Below, piece by piece: positions 36,888 to 44,381 of a stretch of 64,000 bases of DNA; the stretch's first letter is position 1; every line of letters begins with the position of its first letter. The stretch covers positions 87,501 to 151,500 of the forward strand of contig NZ_CP120678.1 in assembly GCF_030273445.1 (NCBI RefSeq), read 5' to 3'. A program made the translations under genes and the position numbers. A model generated the notes under the pieces. The model worked only from the letters and a program-made list of their open reading frames with translations, was not told where the DNA came from and did not search any database. The stretch is from Selenobaculum gibii (lineage in GTDB: Bacteria > Bacillota > Negativicutes > ICN-92133).

Positions 36888-38585
36888 ATGCGAATGAATG
36901 GTGCTGAAGCTGTAATCACAAGCTTAAAGAATGAGAATATAGAAGTAGTATTTGGATATCCCGGAGGAGCTGTACTGACGTTATATGATGCGTTGTATAA
37001 AATGCAGTTTCCTCATGTATTGACAAAGCATGAACAGGGGGCAGTTCATGCTGCCGATGGATATGCGAGAGCTACAGGAAAAGTTGGAGTATGTTTTGCT
37101 ACGTCCGGCCCAGGGGGAACAAATTTAATCACGGGGATTGCTACTGCTTATATGGATTCAATTCCGTTAGTGTGTATTACCGGACAGGTAAATGTTTCTT
37201 TAATCGGAAAAGATTCTTTTCAAGAAGCAGATATTTGCGGAATTACTACGCCGATTACAAAACATAATTATCTGATAAAAAAGGTGGAAGATTTACCGCG
37301 AGTGTTAAAGGAAGCTTTTTATATTGCGCGGACTGGAAGGCCGGGCCCAGTAGTCATTGATATTGCAAAAGATGTTTTTGCAAAGGAATTAGATTATATA
37401 TATCCAGTTTCTGTTCAATTAAAAGGTTATACAGGAAATTTTATTGGAACTGAAAATGAAATTGATGAAGTAGTAGAAGTTTTGAAAACAGCGGAGAGAC
37501 CTGTGGTATTCTTAGGCGGTGGAGTGACTTTATCCGATACATCTCCATTATTAAATGAATTTATAGAAAAAACACAAATTCCAGTTGTGTCTAGCCTAAT
37601 GGGGCTTGGCTGTGTACCAGATAGCTATGATGGAAACTTAGGTATGCTTGGCATGCACGGTACATATGCTGCAAATATGGCAACGATGGAATCGGACGTA
37701 TTAATCGGAATTGGTGTTAGGTTTGATGATCGGGTTACTGGCGTTGTAAAAGAATTTGCGCCTGAAGCAAAGATTATACATTTTGATATTGATGCCGCTG
37801 AAATTAATAAAAACGTATTAGTAGATTATCGTGTAGTTGGTGATTTGCGTTGGTCAATACTTTTATTTAAAGAAAAGGTGATGGCGCTTGAAAATGATTG
37901 GCAAGTGCAATTTTCGCTTTGGCGGGATAAAGTTTTAACTTGGAAGAAAGAGCAACCGCTTGATTATGATCGTACGGCAAAATGTATTATGCCCCAGCAA
38001 GTGATTGAGACAGTAAGTCAGATTGCTAATGAAGATACGATTATTGTTACTGATGTTGGTCAACATCAGATGTGGGCAGCACAATTTTACGATTTTTTAA
38101 AACCGAGAAGATTCCTAACTTCTGGAGGCCTTGGAACGATGGGGTATGGACTTCCGGCTGCAATTGGAGCAAAGATAGGCAAGCCGAAAAAAAAGGTAGT
38201 ATTAATTACTGGTGATGGAAGCATTATGATGAACTGCCAAGAGTTTGCAACGGCTGCCGATTATGGAATTGATGTAAAAGTTGTCGTTATGGATAATCAT
38301 GTGCTTGGAATGGTAACGCAATGGCAAAGGATGTTTTATGGCGAACGTTATTCGCAGTCAAAGCTTAATGGGAAAACTGATTTTGTAAAGCTGGCAGAAG
38401 CAATGGGTGTGGCTGGTTATAGGGTAACAGAAGCAAAAGCGTTGAAAACAACTTTGCAAATGGCCTTTGATGCAGAAGGACCAGCCTTAATTGATGTTTT
38501 GCTGCCAGAGGTGGAAGATGTATTACCGATGGTTCCAGCTGGGGGCAGATTGGATCAAATGGTATTGGGGGCGCAGATAAAATGA
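36888..38585 (+). CDS. ilvB: Acetolactate synthase, large catalytic subunit
   Basis: This 565-residue thiamine diphosphate enzyme condenses pyruvate (or pyruvate and 2-oxobutanoate) for valine, leucine and isoleucine. The N-domain has VFGYPGGAVLTLYDAL, the catalytic Glu in TKHEQGAVHAADGYAR, and CFATSGPGGTNLITG. The ThDP/Mg motif is GDGSIMMNCQEFATA...N in the C-domain. It is full length. AAAGGGG precedes ATG 36888. It overlaps ilvN by four bases (ATGA). The upstream region is the right copy of the 84-bp repeat. IlvC, ilvD and leu genes do not follow. Confidence 0.95.
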   Translation: MRMNGAEAVITSLKNENIEVVFGYPGGAVLTLYDALYKMQFPHVLTKHEQGAVHAADGYARATGKVGVCFATSGPGGTNLITGIATAYMDSIPLVCITGQVNVSLIGKDSFQEADICGITTPITKHNYLIKKVEDLPRVLKEAFYIARTGRPGPVVIDIAKDVFAKELDYIYPVSVQLKGYTGNFIGTENEIDEVVEVLKTAERPVVFLGGGVTLSDTSPLLNEFIEKTQIPVVSSLMGLGCVPDSYDGNLGMLGMHGTYAANMATMESDVLIGIGVRFDDRVTGVVKEFAPEAKIIHFDIDAAEINKNVLVDYRVVGDLRWSILLFKEKVMALENDWQVQFSLWRDKVLTWKKEQPLDYDRTAKCIMPQQVIETVSQIANEDTIIVTDVGQHQMWAAQFYDFLKPRRFLTSGGLGTMGYGLPAAIGAKIGKPKKKVVLITGDGSIMMNCQEFATAADYGIDVKVVVMDNHVLGMVTQWQRMFYGERYSQSKLNGKTDFVKLAEAMGVAGYRVTEAKALKTTLQMAFDAEGPALIDVLLPEVEDVLPMVPAGGRLDQMVLGAQIK

Positions 38586-39079
38586 AATATACATTAGCAG
38601 TTTTAGTTGAAGACCGTCCGGGGGTGTTGACGCATGTATCAGGATTAATTAGCCGTAGGGCGTTTAATATAGAAAGTATTGCTGCCGGTTATACGGAAGA
38701 GGAAGGTATAACGAGAATTAACTTAGTTGTGGAAGCTGACAATGAAATAGAATTAGAACAAGTTGTTAATCAGCTAAATAAATTAATTGATGTAATCAAA
38801 ATTGTTAATTTGACTACGGTCGATTCTATTCACCGTGAATTAGTAATGATTAAGGTTAAAGCCAATCCGGTAACTCGTGCCGATATTATTAACATTGTTG
38901 ATATTTTTCGAGCAAAAATTGTTGATGTAAATCGTGAAACAATGGTAATTGAACTTACGGGAGAACAAAGCAAAATTGATGCACTTTGTGAAGTGCTTAG
39001 TGATTATGAAATCATTGAAATTGCTCGTACAGGGAAAATTGCCTTATCTCGTGGTCCTTTGTCGGCAAAAGAAATTTAA
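38582..39079 (+). CDS. ilvN: Acetolactate synthase, small regulatory subunit
   Basis: This 165-residue protein has an N-terminal ACT domain (YTLAVLVEDRPGVLTHVSGLISRRAFNIESI) that binds valine in homologues, and a C-terminal ALS_ss_C domain (LVMIKVKANPVTRADIINIVDIF). It activates the large subunit and confers feedback inhibition. ATG 38582 overlaps the ilvB stop, so translation is coupled. The symbol ilvH is used for the same family. Confidence 0.94.
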   Translation: MKYTLAVLVEDRPGVLTHVSGLISRRAFNIESIAAGYTEEEGITRINLVVEADNEIELEQVVNQLNKLIDVIKIVNLTTVDSIHRELVMIKVKANPVTRADIINIVDIFRAKIVDVNRETMVIELTGEQSKIDALCEVLSDYEIIEIARTGKIALSRGPLSAKEI

Positions 39080-39213
39080 AATTGTCTTTATATAAGAAGG
39101 GTTTGGAAACATTCTGTAGAAATCTGTTTATAAGTGATGATTGAGGACTCTTATACATAATTCTCCAAAGAACCAAAACCCTAAAATTTTTCTATGCTTT
39201 CCTAAAATATTCC

Positions 39214-39271
39214 TTGACGGATGAAGAAGAAATCGCTATAATAAATATCAACGGATAATAATTATTAATTA
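39214..39271 (+). promoter_or_regulatory. Rubrerythrin promoter with downstream operator-like word
   Basis: TTGACG (39214-39219) and TATAAT (39237-39242) are 17 bp apart. Just past the expected start lies ATAATAATTATTAATTA (39255-39271), the 17-base word also found before desulfoferrodoxin. The position fits a repressor such as PerR or Fur. The promoter is well supported; the operator role is inference. Confidence 0.65.
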
Positions 39272-39313
39272 GCTTATTTGAAAATAATTTATATATGAGG
39301 AGAGGGTATAATT

Positions 39314-39850
39314 ATGGATTTAAAAGGATCAAAAACTGAAGCAAACTTATGGGCAGCATTTGCCGGAGAATCACAAGCAAGAAACAAATATACTTACTTT
39401 GCATCGAAAGCTAAAAAAGAAGGCTTTGTTCAGATTGCAAATCTTTTTGAAGAAACTGCAGGAAATGAAAAAGAACATGCAAAAATTTGGTTTAAATTAG
39501 CTACAGGTGGCATTGGATCCACACTGGAAAATTTAAAGATTGCTGCAGAAGGCGAAAACGAGGAATGGACAGATATGTATCCTGAGTTTGCTAAAGTTGC
39601 AAAAGAAGAAGGCTTTACAAAAATTGCTTATCTTTTTGAAGCTGTAGCAAAAATTGAAAAAGAACATGAAGAAAGATATCGTGCATTACTTGCTAATGTT
39701 GAAGGTGAAACAGTATTCACAAAAGAAGGCGAAGTAGTATGGCAATGTGCAAACTGTGGACATATTCATGTAGGAAAAGAAGCTCCTAGCATGTGCCCAG
39801 TATGTGATCACCCACAGGCATATTTCCAATTGCTGGCTAAAAACTATTAA
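39314..39850 (+). CDS. rbr: Rubrerythrin
   Basis: This 178-residue cytoplasmic peroxidase has an N-terminal ferritin-like diiron four-helix bundle ([38 protein letters not shown]) and a C-terminal rubredoxin domain ([11 protein letters not shown]...CPVCDHP) with two CxxC pairs. It reduces hydrogen peroxide in anaerobes. GGAGAG precedes ATG 39314. It has its own promoter and terminator. Domain order is the classical one, unlike the reverse form at 52348. Confidence 0.95.
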   Translation: MDLKGSKTEANLWAAFAGESQARNKYTYFASKAKKEGFVQIANLFEETAGNEKEHAKIWFKLATGGIGSTLENLKIAAEGENEEWTDMYPEFAKVAKEEGFTKIAYLFEAVAKIEKEHEERYRALLANVEGETVFTKEGEVVWQCANCGHIHVGKEAPSMCPVCDHPQAYFQLLAKNY

Positions 39851-39865
39851 TTTAAAATTAATATG

Positions 39866-39899
39866 GGTATAGTTACAATAGCGTAACTATACCTTTTTT
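39866..39899 (+). terminator. Terminator of rubrerythrin
   Basis: GGTATAGTTAC (39866-39876) pairs with GTAACTATACC (39883-39893), then six Ts. Confidence 0.93.
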
Positions 39900-39992
39900 G
39901 TCTAATTAAGGTTATTTGATGACGAGAATTTTGATACAAGTAAAACTTCACTTGAGGCGATTCTTACTTTATTGAGTATTGGAGAAGAAGCG

Positions 39993-40613
39993 ATGAATTT
40001 TAATCAATTGGCTAATGAATGGGATGATGCGCGTCGAATTAAGCGGGCAGCTACATTATCCGGGGTAATTATGGACGAATTACCAGAAAAAAAGTTTCAA
40101 TGCGGATTGGAATTTGGTTGTGGAACTGGGCTGATTTCATGTAATCTCCAGCATCGGTTTGAAAAATTACATTGTATTGACAATGCAGATGCAATGATTG
40201 ATATTGTTAAGCAAAAGATTGAGCAACTATGCTTATCTCATTGTTTTGCTCATTGTGCGGACTTATCGCAAGAAAATATATTTTTTGATAAAAAAATAAA
40301 ATTTGATTGCATTTTTACGTCTATGGCACTACATCATGTTGTAGATACAGACGGGATTATCTCGCGTTTTTATTCCTTGTTAGATGACGATGGATTGCTT
40401 GTAATTATTGATTTAGATAGTGAAGATGGAACTTTTCATCAAAGTGAAGTTGGTTTTGAAGGACATAATGGATTTGATCGCTTGGCACTAGAACAAATTC
40501 TGTATAAAAATAATTTTAAACAAATTTGCTTCAAAACTGCATACACAGGAGGAAAGATGATAGAGGGACGAGAAGTATCGTATTCTTTATTTATTTGTAT
40601 TGCGAAAAAATAA
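39993..40613 (+). CDS. Class I SAM-dependent methyltransferase, substrate unknown
   Basis: This 206-residue protein has motif I LEFGCGTGLISCNL for SAM binding, the acidic post-I residue in LHCIDNADAMID and IFTSMALHHV for motif II. It belongs to the broad Methyltransf_11/25-like group; small-molecule or menaquinone-type substrates are all possible. The start is ATG 39993, behind GGAGAAGAAGC. A TTG seven codons earlier overlaps that site. It follows the rubrerythrin terminator and stands alone. Confidence 0.82.
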   Translation: MNFNQLANEWDDARRIKRAATLSGVIMDELPEKKFQCGLEFGCGTGLISCNLQHRFEKLHCIDNADAMIDIVKQKIEQLCLSHCFAHCADLSQENIFFDKKIKFDCIFTSMALHHVVDTDGIISRFYSLLDDDGLLVIIDLDSEDGTFHQSEVGFEGHNGFDRLALEQILYKNNFKQICFKTAYTGGKMIEGREVSYSLFICIAKK

Positions 40614-40806
40614 ATAAGAACGAGAAAATCTAAAAATATGCATATGTGCGTCAGAGGAAAAGAAGCTGATATAATGTTATTTTACGAGAAATTCCTACTA
40701 CAAAATGCGTCTTTTTTCGCGTTGTTTTTTATAAATAATATGTTATAATTTATTTCGACATAAGCGGGGAATTGGTATAAATAGAATGCCTGTTCCTCGT
40801 TCTTTT

Positions 40807-40857
40807 TTACTATATATAGTGCTTTGTATTGACCTTGGTTACGATATATAGTAAAAT
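40807..40857 (+). promoter_or_regulatory. nrdDG promoter bracketed by two NrdR-type boxes
   Basis: Two 16-bp boxes centred on ACTATATATAGT (40809-40820) and ACGATATATAGT (40841-40852) are separated by 16 bp, which gives 32 bp centre to centre, or three helical turns. This is the classical NrdR arrangement. TTGACC (40829-40834) lies between them, and TAAAAT (40852-40857), 17 bp further, overlaps the end of box 2. Transcription would begin near 40864. NrdR would repress when dATP is abundant; nrdR itself is not in the window. Confidence 0.85.
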
Positions 40858-40906
40858 CTTATTAACGCTCTATACGGGTGAATCTAAAGAGAAGAGAAGA
40901 TGTGCT

Positions 40907-43249
40907 GTGATTGAGAAGATAAAAAAACGTAATGGTGATATTGTATTTTTTAATGCAGAAAAGATTTCTGATGCAATTCGTAAGGCGAATATGGAATCTA
41001 CCGATGAAACGATGACACCAGAGGTATTGGCGGGATTAACGAATAAAGTTATTCAATCTTTAGATAAAGCGGAAATTCCTTGTGTTGAACAAATCCAAGA
41101 CGTTGTAGAACGTACGTTAATTATGGATAAATTTGCGAGTACGGCAAAAGCTTACATACTATATAGAGCAGAGCATGCGAAAATTCGTCAATCGGAAGCT
41201 GATTTGATGGATATATATAACGAATTGACGTTTAAAACCTCTAAGGACGCGGACATTAAACGCGAAAATGCAAATATTGATGCAGATACAGCGATGGGAA
41301 CGATGCTAAAATATGGGTCGGAAGGATCAAAATATTTTATTGATCATTATATTCTTCCCAAAGATATTGCGGCTGCTCATATTAATGGAGATATTCATAT
41401 TCACGATAAAGATTTCTATATGTTGACGGAAACTTGCTGTCAGATCGATTTAATTAAGCTATTTAAAGGCGGTTTTTCGACTGGGCATGGATACTTAAGA
41501 GAACCAAACAGCATACAAAGTTATTCTGCCTTGGCTTGTATTGCGATTCAGGCCAATCAAAATGAGATGCATGGCGGACAAGCGGTTCCTAACTTTGATT
41601 ACTCAATGGCGCCGGGAGTTGCTAAGACTTTTCGTAAAGAATACTTTAAAGCCATGGTACATTATTTGACGATTAAATTTGATATGGAGAAAGCGGAGGC
41701 AATCGCGCTTACTAAAGTGATTAGTAAATCAATTGAGTTGCCAATCACGATGGGACAAGCAGAGCTATATAAAGCTGCATTAGTTGAGTTTTTACCGGCT
41801 TATCAGCCAAAAGATGGTGGAATAGTGATTTCTGCACAACAAGCAGCAAAGATGCATGACTATGTATTAAGTGCAGGTCTTTGTACAACAGATCGTGCTA
41901 CATTCCAAGCCATGGAAGCTTTTATTCACAATTTGAATACGATGAATTCACGTGCAGGTGCGCAGGTTCCTTTTAGCTCAATTAATTATGGAACAGATAC
42001 GTCTCCGGAAGCTCGTATGGTGATAAGAAATCTTTTACTTGCAACTGAAGCAGGATTAGGCGGAGGAGAAACTCCGATTTTCCCAGTGCAGATCTTTAAA
42101 GTAAAAGAAGGCGTAAATTACAACGAAGGTGATCCAAACTACGATTTATTTAAGTTGGCAATGCGGACCTCGGCAAAACGGTTATTCCCGAACTTTAGTT
42201 TTATTGATGCACCATTTAATTTTCAATATTATAAAGAAGGCGATTATAATACAGAGATTGCTTATATGGGATGCAGAACTCGTGTAATGGGAAATGTGCA
42301 TGATAAATCCCGTGAAGTAACTTGTGGACGTGGAAACTTAAGCTTTACAACAATTAATTTACCTCGCTTGGCAATTGAAGCAAAAGGAAATATTAAAGAT
42401 TTTTATACAGGGCTCGATAATTGTATTGAGTTAGTAATTCGTCAATTATTGCATCGTTTTAGAATTCAGTGTAGTAAAAAAGGAAGAAACTATCCATTCT
42501 TAATGGGACAGGGGATTTGGATTGATTCGGATTCTATAGGCCCAGATGACAGTATTGCCGAAGTGCTAAAACATGGTACGTTGAGTGTTGGTTTTATCGG
42601 CTTGGCTGAAACGTTAAAAGCTTTAGTCGGAAAACATCACGGCGAAAGCGCCGAAAGCCAAAAACTAGGGCTTGAGATTGTTTCTTATATGAGAAAACGT
42701 ATGGACGATATATCAAATGAAACAGGACTAAACTTTACTTTACTTGCAACGCCGGCGGAAGGTCTTAGCGGGCGCTTCGTAAAAATTGATCGACAGATTT
42801 ATGGCGAAATTTCAGGTGTAACTGATCGTGAATATTATACAAATTCTTTCCATGTGCCAGTATATTACCAATTAAGGGCTTATGAAAAAATTGAAATTGA
42901 GGCACCGTATCATGCTTATACGAATGCGGGGCATATCAGTTATGTGGAATTAGATGGAGATACTTGTAAAAATATTGATGCTTTTGAGACAGTAATTCGT
43001 TGCATGAAGGAACATGGAATTGGGTATGGATCGGTTAATCACCCTGTTGATCGCGATCCAGTCTGCGGATATAATGGAATTATTGATGATGAATGTCCGA
43101 AATGCGGTCGGAGAGAAGATGTAGGAACTGAAAAGTTTGAACGGATTCGTCGTATTACAGGATATTTAGTAGGTACGATTGACCGTTGGAATAATGCAAA
43201 ACGGGCAGAAGAAAAGGATAGAGTAAAGCATGGATTTAAACGAGCTTAA
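40907..43249 (+). CDS. nrdD: Anaerobic ribonucleoside-triphosphate reductase
   Basis: This class III enzyme of about 780 residues makes deoxynucleotides without oxygen, using a glycyl radical. An N-terminal ATP-cone (IEKIKKRNGDIVFFNAEKISDAIRKA) gives allosteric control. The catalytic barrel follows. The C-terminal zinc site contains VCGYNG...CPKCG, and the glycyl radical is in RITGYLVGTIDRWNNAK. The start is taken as GTG 40907, because the frame's earlier start at 40829 lies inside the promoter. The usual family N-terminus begins at this point. It overlaps nrdG by 20 bp. Confidence 0.94.
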   Translation: MIEKIKKRNGDIVFFNAEKISDAIRKANMESTDETMTPEVLAGLTNKVIQSLDKAEIPCVEQIQDVVERTLIMDKFASTAKAYILYRAEHAKIRQSEADLMDIYNELTFKTSKDADIKRENANIDADTAMGTMLKYGSEGSKYFIDHYILPKDIAAAHINGDIHIHDKDFYMLTETCCQIDLIKLFKGGFSTGHGYLREPNSIQSYSALACIAIQANQNEMHGGQAVPNFDYSMAPGVAKTFRKEYFKAMVHYLTIKFDMEKAEAIALTKVISKSIELPITMGQAELYKAALVEFLPAYQPKDGGIVISAQQAAKMHDYVLSAGLCTTDRATFQAMEAFIHNLNTMNSRAGAQVPFSSINYGTDTSPEARMVIRNLLLATEAGLGGGETPIFPVQIFKVKEGVNYNEGDPNYDLFKLAMRTSAKRLFPNFSFIDAPFNFQYYKEGDYNTEIAYMGCRTRVMGNVHDKSREVTCGRGNLSFTTINLPRLAIEAKGNIKDFYTGLDNCIELVIRQLLHRFRIQCSKKGRNYPFLMGQGIWIDSDSIGPDDSIAEVLKHGTLSVGFIGLAETLKALVGKHHGESAESQKLGLEIVSYMRKRMDDISNETGLNFTLLATPAEGLSGRFVKIDRQIYGEISGVTDREYYTNSFHVPVYYQLRAYEKIEIEAPYHAYTNAGHISYVELDGDTCKNIDAFETVIRCMKEHGIGYGSVNHPVDRDPVCGYNGIIDDECPKCGRREDVGTEKFERIRRITGYLVGTIDRWNNAKRAEEKDRVKHGFKRA

Positions 43250-43736
43250 AATAGCGGGAGTTGTTGAAGAGTCTATTGTTGATGGAAAAGGTTTACGGTT
43301 TACAATATTTACCCAAGGTTGTCCACATCGGTGTGAGGGATGTCATAACCCACATACACACGATTTTTCTGGTGGTGAAACTGTAGCTATCCACAGCTTA
43401 TTAACAAAAATTGTGGATAACCCGTTGCTTAGGGGAGTAACATTCAGTGGTGGTGAACCATTTTGCCAAGCAAAACCATTGGCTTTATTAGCTAAATTGG
43501 TTCATGCGCGAAAATTGGATGTTACGGTATATACTGGATATACATTAGAGGAATTAGATTCAATGCATGATGAAGCGGTGGATGAACTCTTAGCGGCTAC
43601 TGATGTGTTGATTGATGGAAAATTTATTCTAGCAGAGCGTGATTTGAGATTACCCTTTCGCGGTAGTCGCAATCAGCGGATGATTGATATGCAAAAGACA
43701 CGGGAAGCGGGAAAAGTGATATTAATGAAAGAGTAA
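43230..43736 (+). CDS. nrdG: Anaerobic RNR activating enzyme (radical SAM)
   Basis: This 168-residue radical-SAM activase installs the glycyl radical on NrdD. The CX3CX2C cluster motif is CPHRCEGC, followed by NPHTHDF, and TFSGGEPF is the conserved GGE SAM-binding loop. The length is typical. It begins inside nrdD, so the two are translated from one message. Confidence 0.94.
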   Translation: MDLNELKIAGVVEESIVDGKGLRFTIFTQGCPHRCEGCHNPHTHDFSGGETVAIHSLLTKIVDNPLLRGVTFSGGEPFCQAKPLALLAKLVHARKLDVTVYTGYTLEELDSMHDEAVDELLAATDVLIDGKFILAERDLRLPFRGSRNQRMIDMQKTREAGKVILMKE

Positions 43737-43764
43737 ACAAAAAAATCTTTCTAAATGCAAAAAC

Positions 43765-44121
43765 TTGTATTATAATAAGTCTACATTATCAGATTTTAAG
43801 AAAAGAGGGATTATCATCGAGGAATTAAAAGAGCTTAAGCAAATTATGCTTGAAGGATTTAAGCAATTAAATGGTGAGATTTCAGGAATAAAATCAGATA
43901 TAGCAGATTTAAAAGAAGATGTCACAGGATTAAAGGAAGACGCATTACGGATTGAAGATACGATGCACAATAAATTCGGTACTTTGTTTGACGCTCGGCA
44001 AGCTCAACTAGAATGTAATTTTAGAGTGGAAAACACGTTGACACGTATCGAAAATAAACTTGATAAGGCAGAATTAAAAGCGCTTGGGGCGTTTGATTTG
44101 GCAAGCCGTCGGGTTAGATAA
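43765..44121 (+). CDS. Small coiled-coil protein, start uncertain
   Basis: This is a frame of up to 118 residues whose main body is a heptad coiled coil (EELKELKQIMLEGFKQLNGE, IKSDIADLKEDVTGLKEDAL), with a second amphipathic helix near the end. The annotated TTG 43765 overlaps a TATAAT (43771-43776), the likely -10, so translation must begin later. AGAGGG (43804-43809) fits a non-standard ATC at 43816; the first in-frame ATG is 43846 without a ribosome site. No signal peptide or enzyme motif is seen. It is followed by two terminators, so it forms its own unit. Function unknown. Confidence 0.55.
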   Translation: MYYNKSTLSDFKKRGIIIEELKELKQIMLEGFKQLNGEISGIKSDIADLKEDVTGLKEDALRIEDTMHNKFGTLFDARQAQLECNFRVENTLTRIENKLDKAELKALGAFDLASRRVR

Positions 44122-44139
44122 AATAAGAATTAAATTTTG

Positions 44140-44186
44140 GCTATCAAATTTAGAAATGAGAATTTTCTGGTTTGATAGCTTTTTTT
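44140..44186 (+). terminator. Terminator after the coiled-coil gene
   Basis: GCTATCAAA (44140-44148) pairs with TTTGATAGC (44171-44179), followed by seven Ts. Confidence 0.85.
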
Positions 44187-44219
44187 AAAACAATCAAAGA
44201 TGAATCTTTGATTGTTTTT
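44187..44219. terminator. Second, adjacent terminator hairpin
   Basis: 14-bp perfect arms (44187-44200 and 44205-44218), AAAACAATCAAAGA/TCTTTGATTGTTTT, with loop TGAA. It shields the hydrogenase operon from read-through. Confidence 0.85.
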
Positions 44220-44310
44220 GAAATATGAAGAAAAAGCGAGCATGGGGATAATAGTTTAATCCAATGCAATGTTTTAATGCTTTTCATTGATTTAATCAAA
44301 AATATGCTCT

Positions 44311-44358
44311 TTGTGTATTTTTATCTTATCTAGTATATTTGAATAATCAGATATTCAA
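44311..44358 (+). promoter_or_regulatory. Hydrogenase operon promoter with ArsR-like operator
   Basis: TTGTGT (44311-44316) is 17 bp from TATATT (44334-44339). Directly downstream, TTGAATA (44339-44345) and TATTCAA (44352-44358) form inverted arms with a 6-bp gap, overlapping the start site. The arm-6-arm layout matches the operator at 3943-3966. An ArsR-family gene closes the operon (51932), so self-regulation is likely; binding is inference. Confidence 0.7.
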
Positions 44359-44381
44359 TAGTATTAATATTCGGAGGATGT

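Noticed and set aside
33019-36888. Insertion sequence or integrase within the repeat-bounded segment
   Set aside because: No transposase or recombinase motif occurs in any frame seen here.
40829-40906. Upstream extension of nrdD to 40829
   Set aside because: This part holds the -35, -10 and second NrdR box, so it cannot be translated from that promoter.
43761-43779. Third copy of the 84-bp repeat
   Set aside because: Only about 14 bases around TTGTATTATAATAA agree, which a promoter -10 region explains.
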